Source: Sphingomonadales bacterium
GTDB lineage: Bacteria; Pseudomonadota; Alphaproteobacteria; Sphingomonadales; Sphingomonadaceae
Length of the DNA: 10,705 nt
Assembly: GCA_025360285.1 (NCBI GenBank)
Contig: JANYCM010000219.1
Coordinates: 1-10,705, forward strand
Reading direction: 5' to 3'
A program made the translations under genes and the position numbers. Below the pieces are notes generated by a model that did no database searches, was not told the DNA's origin, and saw nothing but the letters and a program-made list of their open reading frames with translations. Positions within the stretch are counted from its first letter, which is position 1. The number at the start of each line of letters is the position of its first letter. Shown here piece after piece: positions 1 through 7,800 of the stretch.

Positions 1-77
1 CTGTCCCGCCGGGCATTGACCAGGGCGGCAAAGGCCGCCGCGAAACCCGCAGCGTTTGCGTCAAGCCGCTGCGGCAT
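1..77 (-). CDS. hisD: Histidinol dehydrogenase, N-terminal fragment (cut by window edge)
   Basis: Reading the minus strand from the ATG at 77-75 gives an open frame of 25 codons that runs off the left edge. It begins MPQRLDAN and continues with an alanine-rich helix ending VNARRD, which resembles the N-terminus of histidinol dehydrogenase. That enzyme makes the last two oxidations of histidine synthesis, from L-histidinol to L-histidine, using NAD and zinc. The start overlaps the 3' end of hisG by 17 bp, so translation is probably coupled. None of the catalytic or zinc-binding residues lie inside the window, so the call rests on the short N-terminal match and on its place directly after hisG, an arrangement common in alphaproteobacteria. 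Confidence 0.82.
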   Translation of the reverse strand, partial: MPQRLDANAAGFAAAFAALVNARRD

Positions 78-723
78 CAGGCTTTTCCACCAAAGCACGG
101 ATCGCATCGACCAAAGGCACGACAGCGGCATGGGTCTTGAACGCCGCCCGGTTGACGATCAGCCGCGATGACACCTGGGCGATCACCTGGGTCTCCACCA
201 GGCCATTTTCCGCCAGCGTCTTCCCGGTGGACACAAGATCGACAATGCGGCTGGCAAGGCCCGTCAGCGGCGCCAGCTCCATCGCGCCGTTCAGCTTGAT
301 GATTTCGGCCTGGATGCCGGCAGCGGCAAAATGCCGACGCGTGATGCCCGGATATTTGGTGGCGACCCGCACATGGCTGAGGCTGCGGATGTTCTCGACC
401 AGCGCCGCAGGCTGCGCCACAGACAGGCGGCAATGGCCGATGCCGAGGTCAACGGGGGCATAAAGTTCTGAAAAATCAAACTCCATCAGCACGTCATTGC
501 CGGCAATGCCGATTTCGGCAGCCCCGAACGCCACAAAGGTCGCGGCATCGAAGGACCGCACCCGGATGATGCGGACATCATCGCGCGAGGTGGCGAACAT
601 CAGCTTGCGGCTGTTCTCATCATGAAAATCCGCCTCGGGCACAATGCCGAGCCGCGCCAGCAACGGCAGCGCTTCCTTCAGGATACGGCCCTTGGGCAGG
701 GCGAGGGTGAGCGGTTTCGTCAT
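61..723 (-). CDS. hisG: ATP phosphoribosyltransferase, short form
   Basis: This 220-residue protein catalyses the first step of histidine synthesis, joining ATP and PRPP to give phosphoribosyl-ATP in the cytoplasm. The N-terminus LTLALPKGRILKEAL is characteristic of HisG, and the PRPP-binding loop DLVSTGKTL lies at about residues 162-170. The length is that of the short form (HisG-S), which lacks the C-terminal ACT-like regulatory domain and in known cases works in a hetero-octamer with HisZ. No hisZ is in this window, so one is expected elsewhere in the genome. The ATG at 723 follows a 47-bp gap after the S9 peptidase gene. No strong Shine-Dalgarno sequence is seen, and a 5-bp inverted repeat (728-732 with 741-745) sits just upstream of the start. 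hisD overlaps its end. Confidence 0.96.
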   Translation of the reverse strand: MTKPLTLALPKGRILKEALPLLARLGIVPEADFHDENSRKLMFATSRDDVRIIRVRSFDAATFVAFGAAEIGIAGNDVLMEFDFSELYAPVDLGIGHCRLSVAQPAALVENIRSLSHVRVATKYPGITRRHFAAAGIQAEIIKLNGAMELAPLTGLASRIVDLVSTGKTLAENGLVETQVIAQVSSRLIVNRAAFKTHAAVVPLVDAIRALVEKPDAAAA

Positions 724-770
724 GACAGGCGGCGCTTAACCCGCCGTCGCGGAAAACCCAACCCCTGCGG

Positions 771-2735
771 CTATTTCGCCGCCACTGTATCGGGCGGATT
801 ATGCTTTTCCAGGAACGCCACCATGGCCTCCAGCATCTGGACACGGGTGGTGGCGCGCGACAGCCAATGGTCTTCTCCATCCAGCGTGATGAATTCCACC
901 TGGCCGCCGGCGGCTTTCAGGGCTCTTTCCATCAACCGGCTCTGAAGGGGATTGACCACAAGATCATCCTTGCCATGGATCAGCAGGACCGGCGCCTTGA
1001 TGCGATCGGCGTGGCTGGCGGGCGACACGGCGGCAAGTACCGGATCAAGGACACTGGCAGCGCCGAGATAGCGCAGCCAGAACCGCAGGCTGAGATTGCG
1101 TTTGGGGGAGATATTGTCCCTGATGCCGGTGCCGCCGGCCAGCATCACCCCCATGTCCGACGGGCCGGCGAGCGATGCGGCGCAGCGATAGACCCGGGGT
1201 TCAAACGCCACGCCGGCCAACGCCGCATAGCCACCATAGCTGCCCCCGACGATGCAGACCCGCGCCGGATCGATGATCCCGTCGCTGGCCAATTGGCGGA
1301 CGCCATCGGAAAGATCGCTCTGCATCTTGCGGCCATACTCGCCATAACCGGCCTTCAACAGGGCATTGCCCAGCCCTTCGGAACCGCGAAACTGCGGTTG
1401 CAACACGGCATAACCCCTTGAAGCGATGGCCTGTGCCCACCAGTCAAAACCCGGCTCATCGCGCGCCCCCGGGCCGCCATGCGGCAGCACGACAAGCGGT
1501 AGGCCCTTGGGCATCCGCTCCGGCGGCAGGGTCAGATAGGCCGGAATTTCCAACCCGTCGCCGGCCTTGTAGCGCAGCACGCGTTGCTCACCGATATCGG
1601 CTGGGCCGACGCCGGGATAGCTGGCACCGAGCGGTCGCGCCTCCCGCGTCCGCCGATCGATGAGGAAATAGCCATCGCCGCTGCGCCGACCCGAGACATG
1701 GACGATCGCCGCCATGCGATCGTTCGACCAGCTGGTGAACCACACGACTTCGCCGGGAAAGGCCTTGGCAATCGCGTCCCAGGCGCGCTGGTCGGTGGGA
1801 TCGCGGAATTGGTAGCGCGGTGCTGCCATGTCGGCGACAATCGTCGCGGCAAGGCGCAAGGTCGATCGATCGGTGATCAGGCCATCCGCGTTGAAGCCCG
1901 GAATCGCCGCGCCCCAATGGCCATCGGCAATGTTGACCGGATGCACCGCCCAATCCTCGCCATCGCGCAGGCGCACCAGGACGGCGCTGCCTGTATCATC
2001 GAGGCCGATCAGGTTCGGCACGTCGATCGACGCCGGTTCCACCCGGGCCTTTATCCAGTCGCCGCCGGGCGCGCGCACCGAAAGCGTCCATTGCGCCTTG
2101 TAGCTGTCATATTCGGCGCGGGCGACGGCGCGGCCTTCGGCATCGACCGCCCAGTCATAGGTCAGCGGCTTGCCGGTTTCGATGAGCACCGTCTTTCCCG
2201 ACGCCACATCATAGCGATACAGCGCCGACATGAAGCCCTGGCCATAGACGAAGGCCGCCGATGGCACGATGACGGCGGGCTGGCCTTCGAAACTGATCGG
2301 GACCGGGGTGCCTTCGACGACGTTAAAGGCGCCCTTGACCTTGTCCATCAGCATCCGGGACTTGCGCGCGACAAGGTCAAGGTCCTGCACCTGGAACCAT
2401 TCGCTGCGCCGACCCACAAAACCATCCGGCACGCCTTGCGTGGTGGAAACCATCACCAGCACATGATCGTTGCCCGCCCAATAAATGCCGCGCGCCTTGG
2501 CCTTGCTGACCGGCGCCACCGCGATCAGCTTGCCATCGGCCAGCGATCCGACCTGAATCTGTGCGCCCTTTTCGTCGCCGATGATCGCCGCATAGCGCCT
2601 GCCATCCGGTGAGATCGACATCTGGTCGATCGCCGGCAACTGGCCATAGGCAGCAATAGGCGGCGCCGCCGCCAGCGGTATCGGCACCAGCAGCACGACC
2701 GCCAGCCACCAGCCCGCATTCCGCCGCACGGTCAC
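771..2735 (-). CDS. Secreted S9-family (prolyl oligopeptidase-like) serine peptidase, paralogue 1
   Basis: A 654-residue protein with an N-terminal signal peptide (hydrophobic run WWLAVVLLVPIPLAAA), a WD-like beta-propeller to about residue 365, then a C-terminal Peptidase_S9 alpha/beta hydrolase domain. The triad looks intact: Ser499 in GGSYGG, Asp591 in HGKDD and His623 in EDHW. HGGPG at the start of the hydrolase domain is the likely oxyanion-hole loop. Family members cleave short peptides or acylated N-termini, and the propeller restricts access to the site. The substrate is unknown. The start is GTG, overlapping the upstream paralogue's TGA by 4 bp (GTGA), with AAGG 9 nt upstream inside that gene, so translation is probably coupled. 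A second GTG six bases on is possible. It is the last of three tandem paralogues and ends 47 bp before hisG. The signal peptide implies a periplasmic or outer location. Confidence 0.9.
   Translation of the reverse strand: MTVRRNAGWWLAVVLLVPIPLAAAPPIAAYGQLPAIDQMSISPDGRRYAAIIGDEKGAQIQVGSLADGKLIAVAPVSKAKARGIYWAGNDHVLVMVSTTQGVPDGFVGRRSEWFQVQDLDLVARKSRMLMDKVKGAFNVVEGTPVPISFEGQPAVIVPSAAFVYGQGFMSALYRYDVASGKTVLIETGKPLTYDWAVDAEGRAVARAEYDSYKAQWTLSVRAPGGDWIKARVEPASIDVPNLIGLDDTGSAVLVRLRDGEDWAVHPVNIADGHWGAAIPGFNADGLITDRSTLRLAATIVADMAAPRYQFRDPTDQRAWDAIAKAFPGEVVWFTSWSNDRMAAIVHVSGRRSGDGYFLIDRRTREARPLGASYPGVGPADIGEQRVLRYKAGDGLEIPAYLTLPPERMPKGLPLVVLPHGGPGARDEPGFDWWAQAIASRGYAVLQPQFRGSEGLGNALLKAGYGEYGRKMQSDLSDGVRQLASDGIIDPARVCIVGGSYGGYAALAGVAFEPRVYRCAASLAGPSDMGVMLAGGTGIRDNISPKRNLSLRFWLRYLGAASVLDPVLAAVSPASHADRIKAPVLLIHGKDDLVVNPLQSRLMERALKAAGGQVEFITLDGEDHWLSRATTRVQMLEAMVAFLEKHNPPDTVAAK
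793..839. repeat. Duplicated 3'-end block shared by the two full-length S9 genes
   Basis: The 47 bp at 793-839 match 2754-2800 at 45 of 47 positions. Both encode the C-terminal motif LEAMVxFLEKHNPP of the two full-length S9 peptidases, one at the end of each gene. This shows that the genes arose by tandem duplication, and near-identity at the nucleotide level suggests recent exchange or conversion of the 3' ends. Confidence 0.85.
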
Positions 2736-4687
2736 ATCGCGGCGCCTTGCCCCGGCGGATTATGCTTTTCCAAGAACACCACCATGGCCTCCAGCATCTG
2801 CACCCGTGTCGCCTCGCGTGACAGCCAATGGTCCTCGGCATTCAATGTCACCATTTCGACATTGCCGCCGGCTTTTCGTATCGCATCGGCCATCACGGTG
2901 CTTTGTTCATAGGGGACCACCGTGTCGTCCTTGCCGTGGATCAACAGCACTGGCGCCTTGATGGCCGCCGCCTGCAATGCCGGCGAAAAACGGTCAACAT
3001 TGGTATCGGCCACCGATTGCGCGCCCATGAAGCGCTGCCAGTAGCGCACAGTGCCGGTTTTGGAGCCAAAATAGCCCGCGGCTTCCTTGCGCAGCATCCG
3101 CCGCAGGTCAGAAACTCCGGCCACGGCCACGGCGCAGCGATAGACCCCGGCATCAAGCGCCACGCCGGCGAGCGCCGCATAGCCGCCATAGCTGGCACCG
3201 GCGATGCAGACGCGTTTGGGATCGGCAATGCCCTGTTTTACCAATTGGCGTATCCCGTCTGACAGGTCAGTCTGCATCTTGCGGCCCCATTGGCCATAGC
3301 CGGCGGCCAGGAATTCCGTGCCAAAACCGTCCGAACCGCGAAACTGCGGCTGCAAGACCGCATAGCCGCGCGACGCCAGCGCCTGCGACCACCAGTCAAA
3401 TCCCGGCGCGTCACGCGCCGCCGGGCCGCCATGCGGCAGCACGATCAGCGGCAGCGCCTTGGCGGCGCGGCCCTTTGGCAGCGTCAGATAGGCGGGGATA
3501 TCCAGGCCATCAGCCGCCTTGTAGGTGATGACCTGGCGATCATTCACCGCCTCCGCGCCGATATCGCGATACCGATCGGCCAGCCAATCGGCACTATGGT
3601 TGCGGCGATCGATCAAGAAATAGGCGTCGCCGTTTTTCGCCCCTTCCACCTCGACGATCGCCACCATGCGATCATCGGTCCAATCGACAAAGCTGACGGT
3701 TTCGCCGGGAAAGGCCCTGGTTAACGCCATCCATAATTTCTGATCGGATTCCGCCAGGAATTTATACTGATAGCCCGCCATGTCGCTGGTCACCGATCCG
3801 ATCACCGTGCCGTTGGTGCGGTCCCGAATGACATGGTCGCTGTCCAGATCGGCGAGCGGTGCCGACCAGCTGGCATCGGCCAGCTTGACCTCGTGCGTCT
3901 GCCAGCTGTCGCCCTCCAGGGCGCTGACCAGCACAGTGCCGGTATCATGACCATAACCCAGCAACTGCGGACGATCGACCAGTGCGGTGATCGTCTGGGC
4001 GCGTTTCCACTGATTACCGCCCACCGGGCGCACGAACAACGCCCATTCGCCACTGGCCTGGCGATAATCGGCGCGCGCCACACCGCGGCCATCGGCGCCA
4101 ATGACCCAGTCCTGGGTGTTCACGGAGCCGACATCCATGATCTTGGTCAGGTGGTTATCGAGATTTATGCGGAACAGGGTGGAGACTGTAACATTGCCCG
4201 GTACACTCAACCCCTCGACGGCAATCTCGGTCTTCTTTGAATCGGTGACCATGACCGGGCTGCCGAGCACGATATTCATCGCATCCGGCACAGCTTCGAG
4301 CAGCTTGCTCCACTTCTTGGACTTCAGATTATACTCGATGGCGAGGTACCATTCCTGCTTGTTGCCCTCCAGACCATTGGCCCTGGCTGTCTTGGACGAG
4401 GTTACCACCAGATGATCGGGCCCCAGCCAGCGCAGGCTGCGGACCTTGGCGTCGGCGGTGCGATAAAAGGTGATGACCTTGCGGTCGGGCAGGCTGCGCA
4501 GTTGCAATTCGCGGTTGCCCTCGCCGCCGATCATCGCGGCAAAGGCGCTCCCATCAGGTGCCAGCGCAATATCCGACACCGACGGCAATTGGCCGAATGT
4601 CGCCACCGCCGGCGGGTCTGCGGCAAGGGCGCCCGAGGCCAGGCAACAACCACCAAGGCCCATGATGAGCCCGCGCACAAAGAGCAT
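2732..4687 (-). CDS. Secreted S9-family (prolyl oligopeptidase-like) serine peptidase, paralogue 2
   Basis: A 651-residue protein with the same plan as its downstream neighbour: signal peptide (MLFVRGLIMGLGG, probable cleavage after ALA near residue 22), beta-propeller, then Peptidase_S9 hydrolase domain. The triad is Ser499 (GASYGG), Asp588 (HGKDD) and His620 (EDHW), at nearly the same residue numbers as in paralogue 1. The open frame extends 26 codons further upstream, but that stretch is arginine- and cysteine-rich and would place the signal peptide internally. The ATG at 4687 has AGGGG 10 nt upstream and is preferred. A cysteine pair at residues 14-15 in a weak lipobox (LGGC) leaves a lipoprotein possible, though ALA|A is the better signal-peptidase I site. 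Its stop overlaps the GTG start of paralogue 1. The likely role is peptide breakdown outside the cytoplasm, with substrate unknown. Confidence 0.9.
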   Translation of the reverse strand: MLFVRGLIMGLGGCCLASGALAADPPAVATFGQLPSVSDIALAPDGSAFAAMIGGEGNRELQLRSLPDRKVITFYRTADAKVRSLRWLGPDHLVVTSSKTARANGLEGNKQEWYLAIEYNLKSKKWSKLLEAVPDAMNIVLGSPVMVTDSKKTEIAVEGLSVPGNVTVSTLFRINLDNHLTKIMDVGSVNTQDWVIGADGRGVARADYRQASGEWALFVRPVGGNQWKRAQTITALVDRPQLLGYGHDTGTVLVSALEGDSWQTHEVKLADASWSAPLADLDSDHVIRDRTNGTVIGSVTSDMAGYQYKFLAESDQKLWMALTRAFPGETVSFVDWTDDRMVAIVEVEGAKNGDAYFLIDRRNHSADWLADRYRDIGAEAVNDRQVITYKAADGLDIPAYLTLPKGRAAKALPLIVLPHGGPAARDAPGFDWWSQALASRGYAVLQPQFRGSDGFGTEFLAAGYGQWGRKMQTDLSDGIRQLVKQGIADPKRVCIAGASYGGYAALAGVALDAGVYRCAVAVAGVSDLRRMLRKEAAGYFGSKTGTVRYWQRFMGAQSVADTNVDRFSPALQAAAIKAPVLLIHGKDDTVVPYEQSTVMADAIRKAGGNVEMVTLNAEDHWLSREATRVQMLEAMVVFLEKHNPPGQGAAM

Positions 4688-4705
4688 TGGAAACACACCC
4701 CTGAA

Positions 4706-4711
4706 ATTATA
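4706..4711 (-). promoter_or_regulatory. Consensus-like -10 hexamer ahead of S9 paralogue 2 (weak)
   Basis: On the minus strand the 74-bp gap before paralogue 2 contains a perfect TATAAT, 18 nt before the ATG. There is no good -35 at 16-18 bp. A perfect TTGACA lies at 4765-4760, overlapping the TGA stop of paralogue 3, but it is 48 bp away, too far to pair with this -10. Transcription from here would leave only about 12 nt of leader, so this may be chance in an AT-richer spot. Confidence 0.2.
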
Positions 4712-4761
4712 CCGCCAACGCCGCGCCCCCGCGCACATTCCTGCCCGGCAAGCCCGTTTTG

Positions 4762-5880
4762 TCAAGGGGTTGCGGCATGTCCGGCGAGCAGATCGGCGGT
4801 TTTTGCCCGTCGGTCGATGACATAATAGACGTCGCCGTGCACCGCGCCGTTGACGGTGATGATGATGGTCTGATGATCGCGTGACCAGCCGGCAAAACCG
4901 ATCCTTTCGCCGGGAAAGGCCTGAACGATGCTGGACCAGATCTTTTGGTCGCGATCATCGAAAAAGCGCAGCTCGGCGCTGCCGGCCGGTGCCGTCGCGA
5001 CAAGGCATTGGCAGCCGGGATCAATGGCGGGGCTGTCAAAACCGGGCAGCGTTGCCGGCGGCGCCGTGGTGCCATCGGCGATGGCGATCAGGCGCACATC
5101 GCGGCCGCCGCGCCTGTTGTCCTGCGCCACCACAATGCTGCGTGAATCGCGGCTGAGGCCGATCAGCCCCGGCGGCACATCGGCGACAAAATCCTGCCTT
5201 GACCTTGCCCAGCCCTGGCGGTCGGGATGCAGCCACAGGCTCCATTCATCCTTGTCCGAATCGAAATCGCCACGCGCCACGGCCCGGCCTTCGCCATCGA
5301 CCAGCCAGGCGACCGTGCGCCGGTTGCCGGCTTCGATCTTGGAGACGAAATTCGATTCCAGATTGATCCGGAACAGCGTCGAAACCCCATGATTACCATC
5401 CAGCGCAAAGCCCGGCACCGCGAGCATCAGCCTGCCATCAACGGTAATCGGAGTCGGGGGCCCGGACACCACGCTCATCGCGTCATCATCATGGTCAAGC
5501 AGCCTGGTCCAGCGCCGTTCACCCAGATCATAATCGAGCAGCATCGACCAATCGCGCCGGCCGCCATCGACAGCAAAGGTGCCGGCCGATGTCGCCACCG
5601 TGGCAATCATATGGTTGGGGCCGGCCCAGGTCAGCGCCCGCACGCCGCCGCGCGGTGCCGTCGATGCGGTGACCAGTCCGCGGCCGCGCACCCGGCGAAT
5701 CTGGATCTGGCTCTGTTTGTCGGTGCTGATCACGGCGGCAAATTTGGTGCCGTCGGGGGACAGGCTGATCAGTTCAATGCCCGGCAGCGGCGGTTCGGGC
5801 ACCACAACGGCCTGTTGCGCCGGCACCGGCGCCGCCAGGGCGAGCGCCAGCCCGATCAACAGCCTGTGTGCCAACGCCAT
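4762..5880 (-). CDS. S9 peptidase paralogue 3: secreted beta-propeller without catalytic domain
   Basis: A 372-residue protein related to the N-terminal halves of the two S9 peptidases downstream. It shares the opening LSPDG motif, the AFPGE motif and the closing IDRR motif of their propellers, but ends about 14 residues after IDRR, exactly where the hydrolase domain starts in the other two. No Ser, Asp or His of the triad is present, and the 74 bp before the next gene cannot hold the missing 280 or so residues in any frame, so this is a deletion rather than a frameshift. The signal peptide is clear (RLLIGLALALAAPVPA). The start at 5880 is chosen because GGAG lies 8 nt upstream and the signal peptide follows at once; the frame is open 37 codons further back. 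It may be a decaying remnant or a kept non-enzymatic propeller that binds peptides or a partner. The reading frame is undamaged. Confidence 0.85.
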   Translation of the reverse strand: MALAHRLLIGLALALAAPVPAQQAVVVPEPPLPGIELISLSPDGTKFAAVISTDKQSQIQIRRVRGRGLVTASTAPRGGVRALTWAGPNHMIATVATSAGTFAVDGGRRDWSMLLDYDLGERRWTRLLDHDDDAMSVVSGPPTPITVDGRLMLAVPGFALDGNHGVSTLFRINLESNFVSKIEAGNRRTVAWLVDGEGRAVARGDFDSDKDEWSLWLHPDRQGWARSRQDFVADVPPGLIGLSRDSRSIVVAQDNRRGGRDVRLIAIADGTTAPPATLPGFDSPAIDPGCQCLVATAPAGSAELRFFDDRDQKIWSSIVQAFPGERIGFAGWSRDHQTIIITVNGAVHGDVYYVIDRRAKTADLLAGHAATP

Positions 5881-5917
5881 ATGCCCATCTCCAACCAACG
5901 CAAAAACCACCCTCGCA

Positions 5918-5946
5918 CTTGTCCCGGCGCGGTGAAACCCTGTCAA
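5918..5946 (-). promoter_or_regulatory. Candidate sigma-70-type promoter for the S9 gene cluster
   Basis: On the minus strand a perfect TTGACA (5946-5941) is followed after 17 bp by GACAAG (5923-5918), which matches the -10 consensus at only three of six positions. A strong -35 with a poor -10 is common in alphaproteobacteria. Transcription would start about 30 nt before the ATG of the propeller-only paralogue and could carry all three S9 genes. Confidence 0.4.
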
Positions 5947-5953
5947 GGTGGCG

Positions 5954-6727
5954 CTATTGCCCCGTCCAGACGCCGGGCCGCTTGGCAGCAAAGGCCGCCA
6001 TACCTTCCTTCTGGTCGGCCGAACCGAACAGGCCGTGAAACAGCCGGCGTTCGAAATTCACCCCTTGCGCCAGCGGCATTTCAAAGGCGGCGTTGACGGC
6101 TTCCTTGGCGGCGATGGCGGCCAATGGCGGCATGGCGGCGATGGCGGCGGCCGCGGCGAGGCTTTCGGTGATCAGGTCGGCAAGCGGCACGACGCGCGCC
6201 ACCAGCCCGGCGGCTTCGGCCTCGGCAGCGGCCATGCGCCGGCCCGACAGGCACATTTCCATCGCCTTGGCCTTGCCGATGGCGCGCACCAGCCGCTGCG
6301 ATCCGCCCATGCCGGGGATGACACCCAGGCCGATTTCCGGCTGGCCGAACTTGGCATTGTCAGCGGCGATGATGAAATCGGCCATCATCGCCAGCTCGCA
6401 GCCGCCGCCCAGCGCAAAGCCCGCCACCGCTGCGATCCACGGCTTGCGGGTGGCGGTGATGCGTTCATAGCCGGCGAAGAAATTGCTGCCATACATGGCG
6501 GCAAAGCCCTGGTCGGCCATTTCCTTGATGTCGGCGCCGGCGGCAAAGGCCTTGTCGCTGCCGGTCAGCACCAGGCAGCGCCGTGCCGGGTCGGCATCAT
6601 AGGCGGCGAAGACACTGATCAGATCGGCGAGCACCTGCGAATTCAGCGCGTTGAGCGCCTGCGGCCGGTTGAGCCGCACCAGCGTCACGGCGTCATGCTG
6701 TTCGACAATCAGGGTTTCGGTGGTCAT
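5954..6727 (-). CDS. Enoyl-CoA hydratase (crotonase family)
   Basis: A 257-residue cytoplasmic enzyme of the crotonase fold, the usual length for a single-domain enoyl-CoA hydratase, which adds water across the 2,3-double bond of enoyl-CoA in fatty-acid or related acyl-CoA breakdown. The oxyanion-hole segments AAGADIKEM and ALGGGCEL are present. Both catalytic glutamates are visible, Glu111 in GGGCEL and Glu131 in GQPEIGLGVIPG, 20 residues apart as in the rat enzyme (Glu144 and Glu164). The start at 6727 is set by a GGGAAGAG Shine-Dalgarno sequence about 8 nt upstream. The open frame goes back a further 59 codons, but that extension overlaps the CDF transporter gene and has no family resemblance. 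It stands alone between a transporter and the peptidase cluster, with no other beta-oxidation gene nearby, so the exact substrate cannot be named. Confidence 0.93.
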   Translation of the reverse strand: MTTETLIVEQHDAVTLVRLNRPQALNALNSQVLADLISVFAAYDADPARRCLVLTGSDKAFAAGADIKEMADQGFAAMYGSNFFAGYERITATRKPWIAAVAGFALGGGCELAMMADFIIAADNAKFGQPEIGLGVIPGMGGSQRLVRAIGKAKAMEMCLSGRRMAAAEAEAAGLVARVVPLADLITESLAAAAAIAAMPPLAAIAAKEAVNAAFEMPLAQGVNFERRLFHGLFGSADQKEGMAAFAAKRPGVWTGQ

Positions 6728-6794
6728 TCGAAGCTCTTCCCTTTGGCGGCGATACAATGCTGTTACCGTCAGGGCCGCCCAAGTGCCAGCCGGA

Positions 6795-7727
6795 TCAGGC
6801 GCAGGCCACTGCGACGCACGCCCCGCCGGTTTCGACCTGGATGGTCGCATGGCCGATGCCGAATTGATGTTCCAGATCATGCGCCAGCGCCGCCAGCGCG
6901 ACATCGCCAGGATGGCCGCCGGGCATGACGAGATGCGCCGTCATCGCGGTATCGCTGGTCCCCATCGGCCAGATGTGCAGATCATGGATCGCTGCAACGC
7001 CGGGGTGTGCCGCCAGGAACCCCGACACCGCCGCCGCATCAATGCCCGCCGGCACCGCATCCAGCGCCAGCGCCAGTGATTCCTTCAAAAGCCCCCAGGT
7101 GCCGCGCAATATGACGGCGACGACCACCAGGCTGAGCGCCGGATCGATCCAGTTCAGTCCGGTTTTCAAGATGATCAGCCCGGCAACGACCACGGCCGCC
7201 GACACCCCGGCATCGGCGAGCATGTGCAGATAGGCGCCGCGGATATTGACATCGCCGGCGCGGCCGCGGGCAAACAACCAGGCCGTGACGCCATTGACGG
7301 CGATGCCGATGGCGGCGACGACCATCACCGTCACCCCCGGCACCGGCTGTGGATCGGCCAGCCGCCGCACCGCCTCAACAGCGATGGCCCCGCAGGCCAT
7401 CAGCAGGAAGACGGCATTGGCCAGTGCCGCCAGGATGGTGCTGCGCTTCAAGCCATAGGTGAAACGCTGGCTGGCCGGCCGCGCCGCAAAGCGCACCGCC
7501 GCAAAGGCCATGGCCAGCCCCAGCACATCGGACAAATTGTGCCCGGCATCGGCGAGCAGCGCCATCGATCCGGTGACCAGGCCATAGCCACCTTCGATGA
7601 TGACATAGCCCAGATTGAGCGCGATCCCGATGCGAAACGCCGTGCCGAAATCCACCGGCGTCGCGCCATGGTCATGGCCGCCGTCATGGCGGTGATCGTG
7701 ATGATGATGGTGATGGGCGCCGGGCAT
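6795..7727 (-). CDS. Cation diffusion facilitator (zinc/divalent metal efflux transporter)
   Basis: A 310-residue inner-membrane protein of the CDF family (ZitB/CzcD type), which exports Zn2+ or similar divalent metals in exchange for protons. After a histidine-rich tail (ten His in residues 5-20, including six in a row) come several hydrophobic segments. The metal-site motifs are His63/Asp67 in the second segment (HNLSD) and His168/Asp172 in the fifth (HMLAD); HxxxD pairs in both positions point to zinc. A cytoplasmic C-terminal domain of about 100 residues follows, with a histidine-containing stretch HDLHIWPMG typical of the family. The ATG at 7727 is the only start that keeps the His-rich tail, and its Shine-Dalgarno sequence is poor. 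It lies 73 bp after tRNA-Gly on the same strand and 67 bp before the enoyl-CoA hydratase. No metal-responsive regulator gene is present in the window. Confidence 0.93.
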   Translation of the reverse strand: MPGAHHHHHHDHRHDGGHDHGATPVDFGTAFRIGIALNLGYVIIEGGYGLVTGSMALLADAGHNLSDVLGLAMAFAAVRFAARPASQRFTYGLKRSTILAALANAVFLLMACGAIAVEAVRRLADPQPVPGVTVMVVAAIGIAVNGVTAWLFARGRAGDVNIRGAYLHMLADAGVSAAVVVAGLIILKTGLNWIDPALSLVVVAVILRGTWGLLKESLALALDAVPAGIDAAAVSGFLAAHPGVAAIHDLHIWPMGTSDTAMTAHLVMPGGHPGDVALAALAHDLEHQFGIGHATIQVETGGACVAVACA

Positions 7728-7780
7728 GATCGCGCCATAGCATCAATTTTGCGCCGGGGGCACATGAAGGCTGAGACAGC

Positions 7781-7796
7781 CAAAAATCCATTTTTG
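7781..7796 (-). terminator. AT-rich inverted repeat after tRNA-Gly, possible weak terminator
   Basis: Four bases beyond the 3' end of the tRNA on the minus strand, CAAAAAT-GG-ATTTTTG can fold into a stem of about six pairs, five of them A-T, with a TGGA loop. A T-run forms its 3' arm. It is not a classic GC-rich hairpin with a trailing U-tract, so termination here is a guess from position. Confidence 0.25.
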
Positions 7797-7800
7797 CAAA

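Noticed and set aside
1584..2612. A 342-codon plus-strand frame opposite S9 paralogue 1
   Set aside because: It is a shadow of the peptidase gene, rich in Arg, His and Gly, with no motif.
4762..4765. A 677-residue version of S9 paralogue 2 starting at 4765 and overlapping paralogue 3
   Set aside because: The extra 26 residues are unlike a protein N-terminus and would bury the signal peptide. The ATG at 4687 has a ribosome site and an immediate signal sequence.
771..5880. S9 enzymes as lasso-peptide isopeptidases (AtxE type), which share this fold and occur in this bacterial order
   Set aside because: No lasso precursor, B or C maturation genes, or TonB receptor accompany them here, and I cannot assign the subgroup by eye. 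General S9 peptidase is the safer call.
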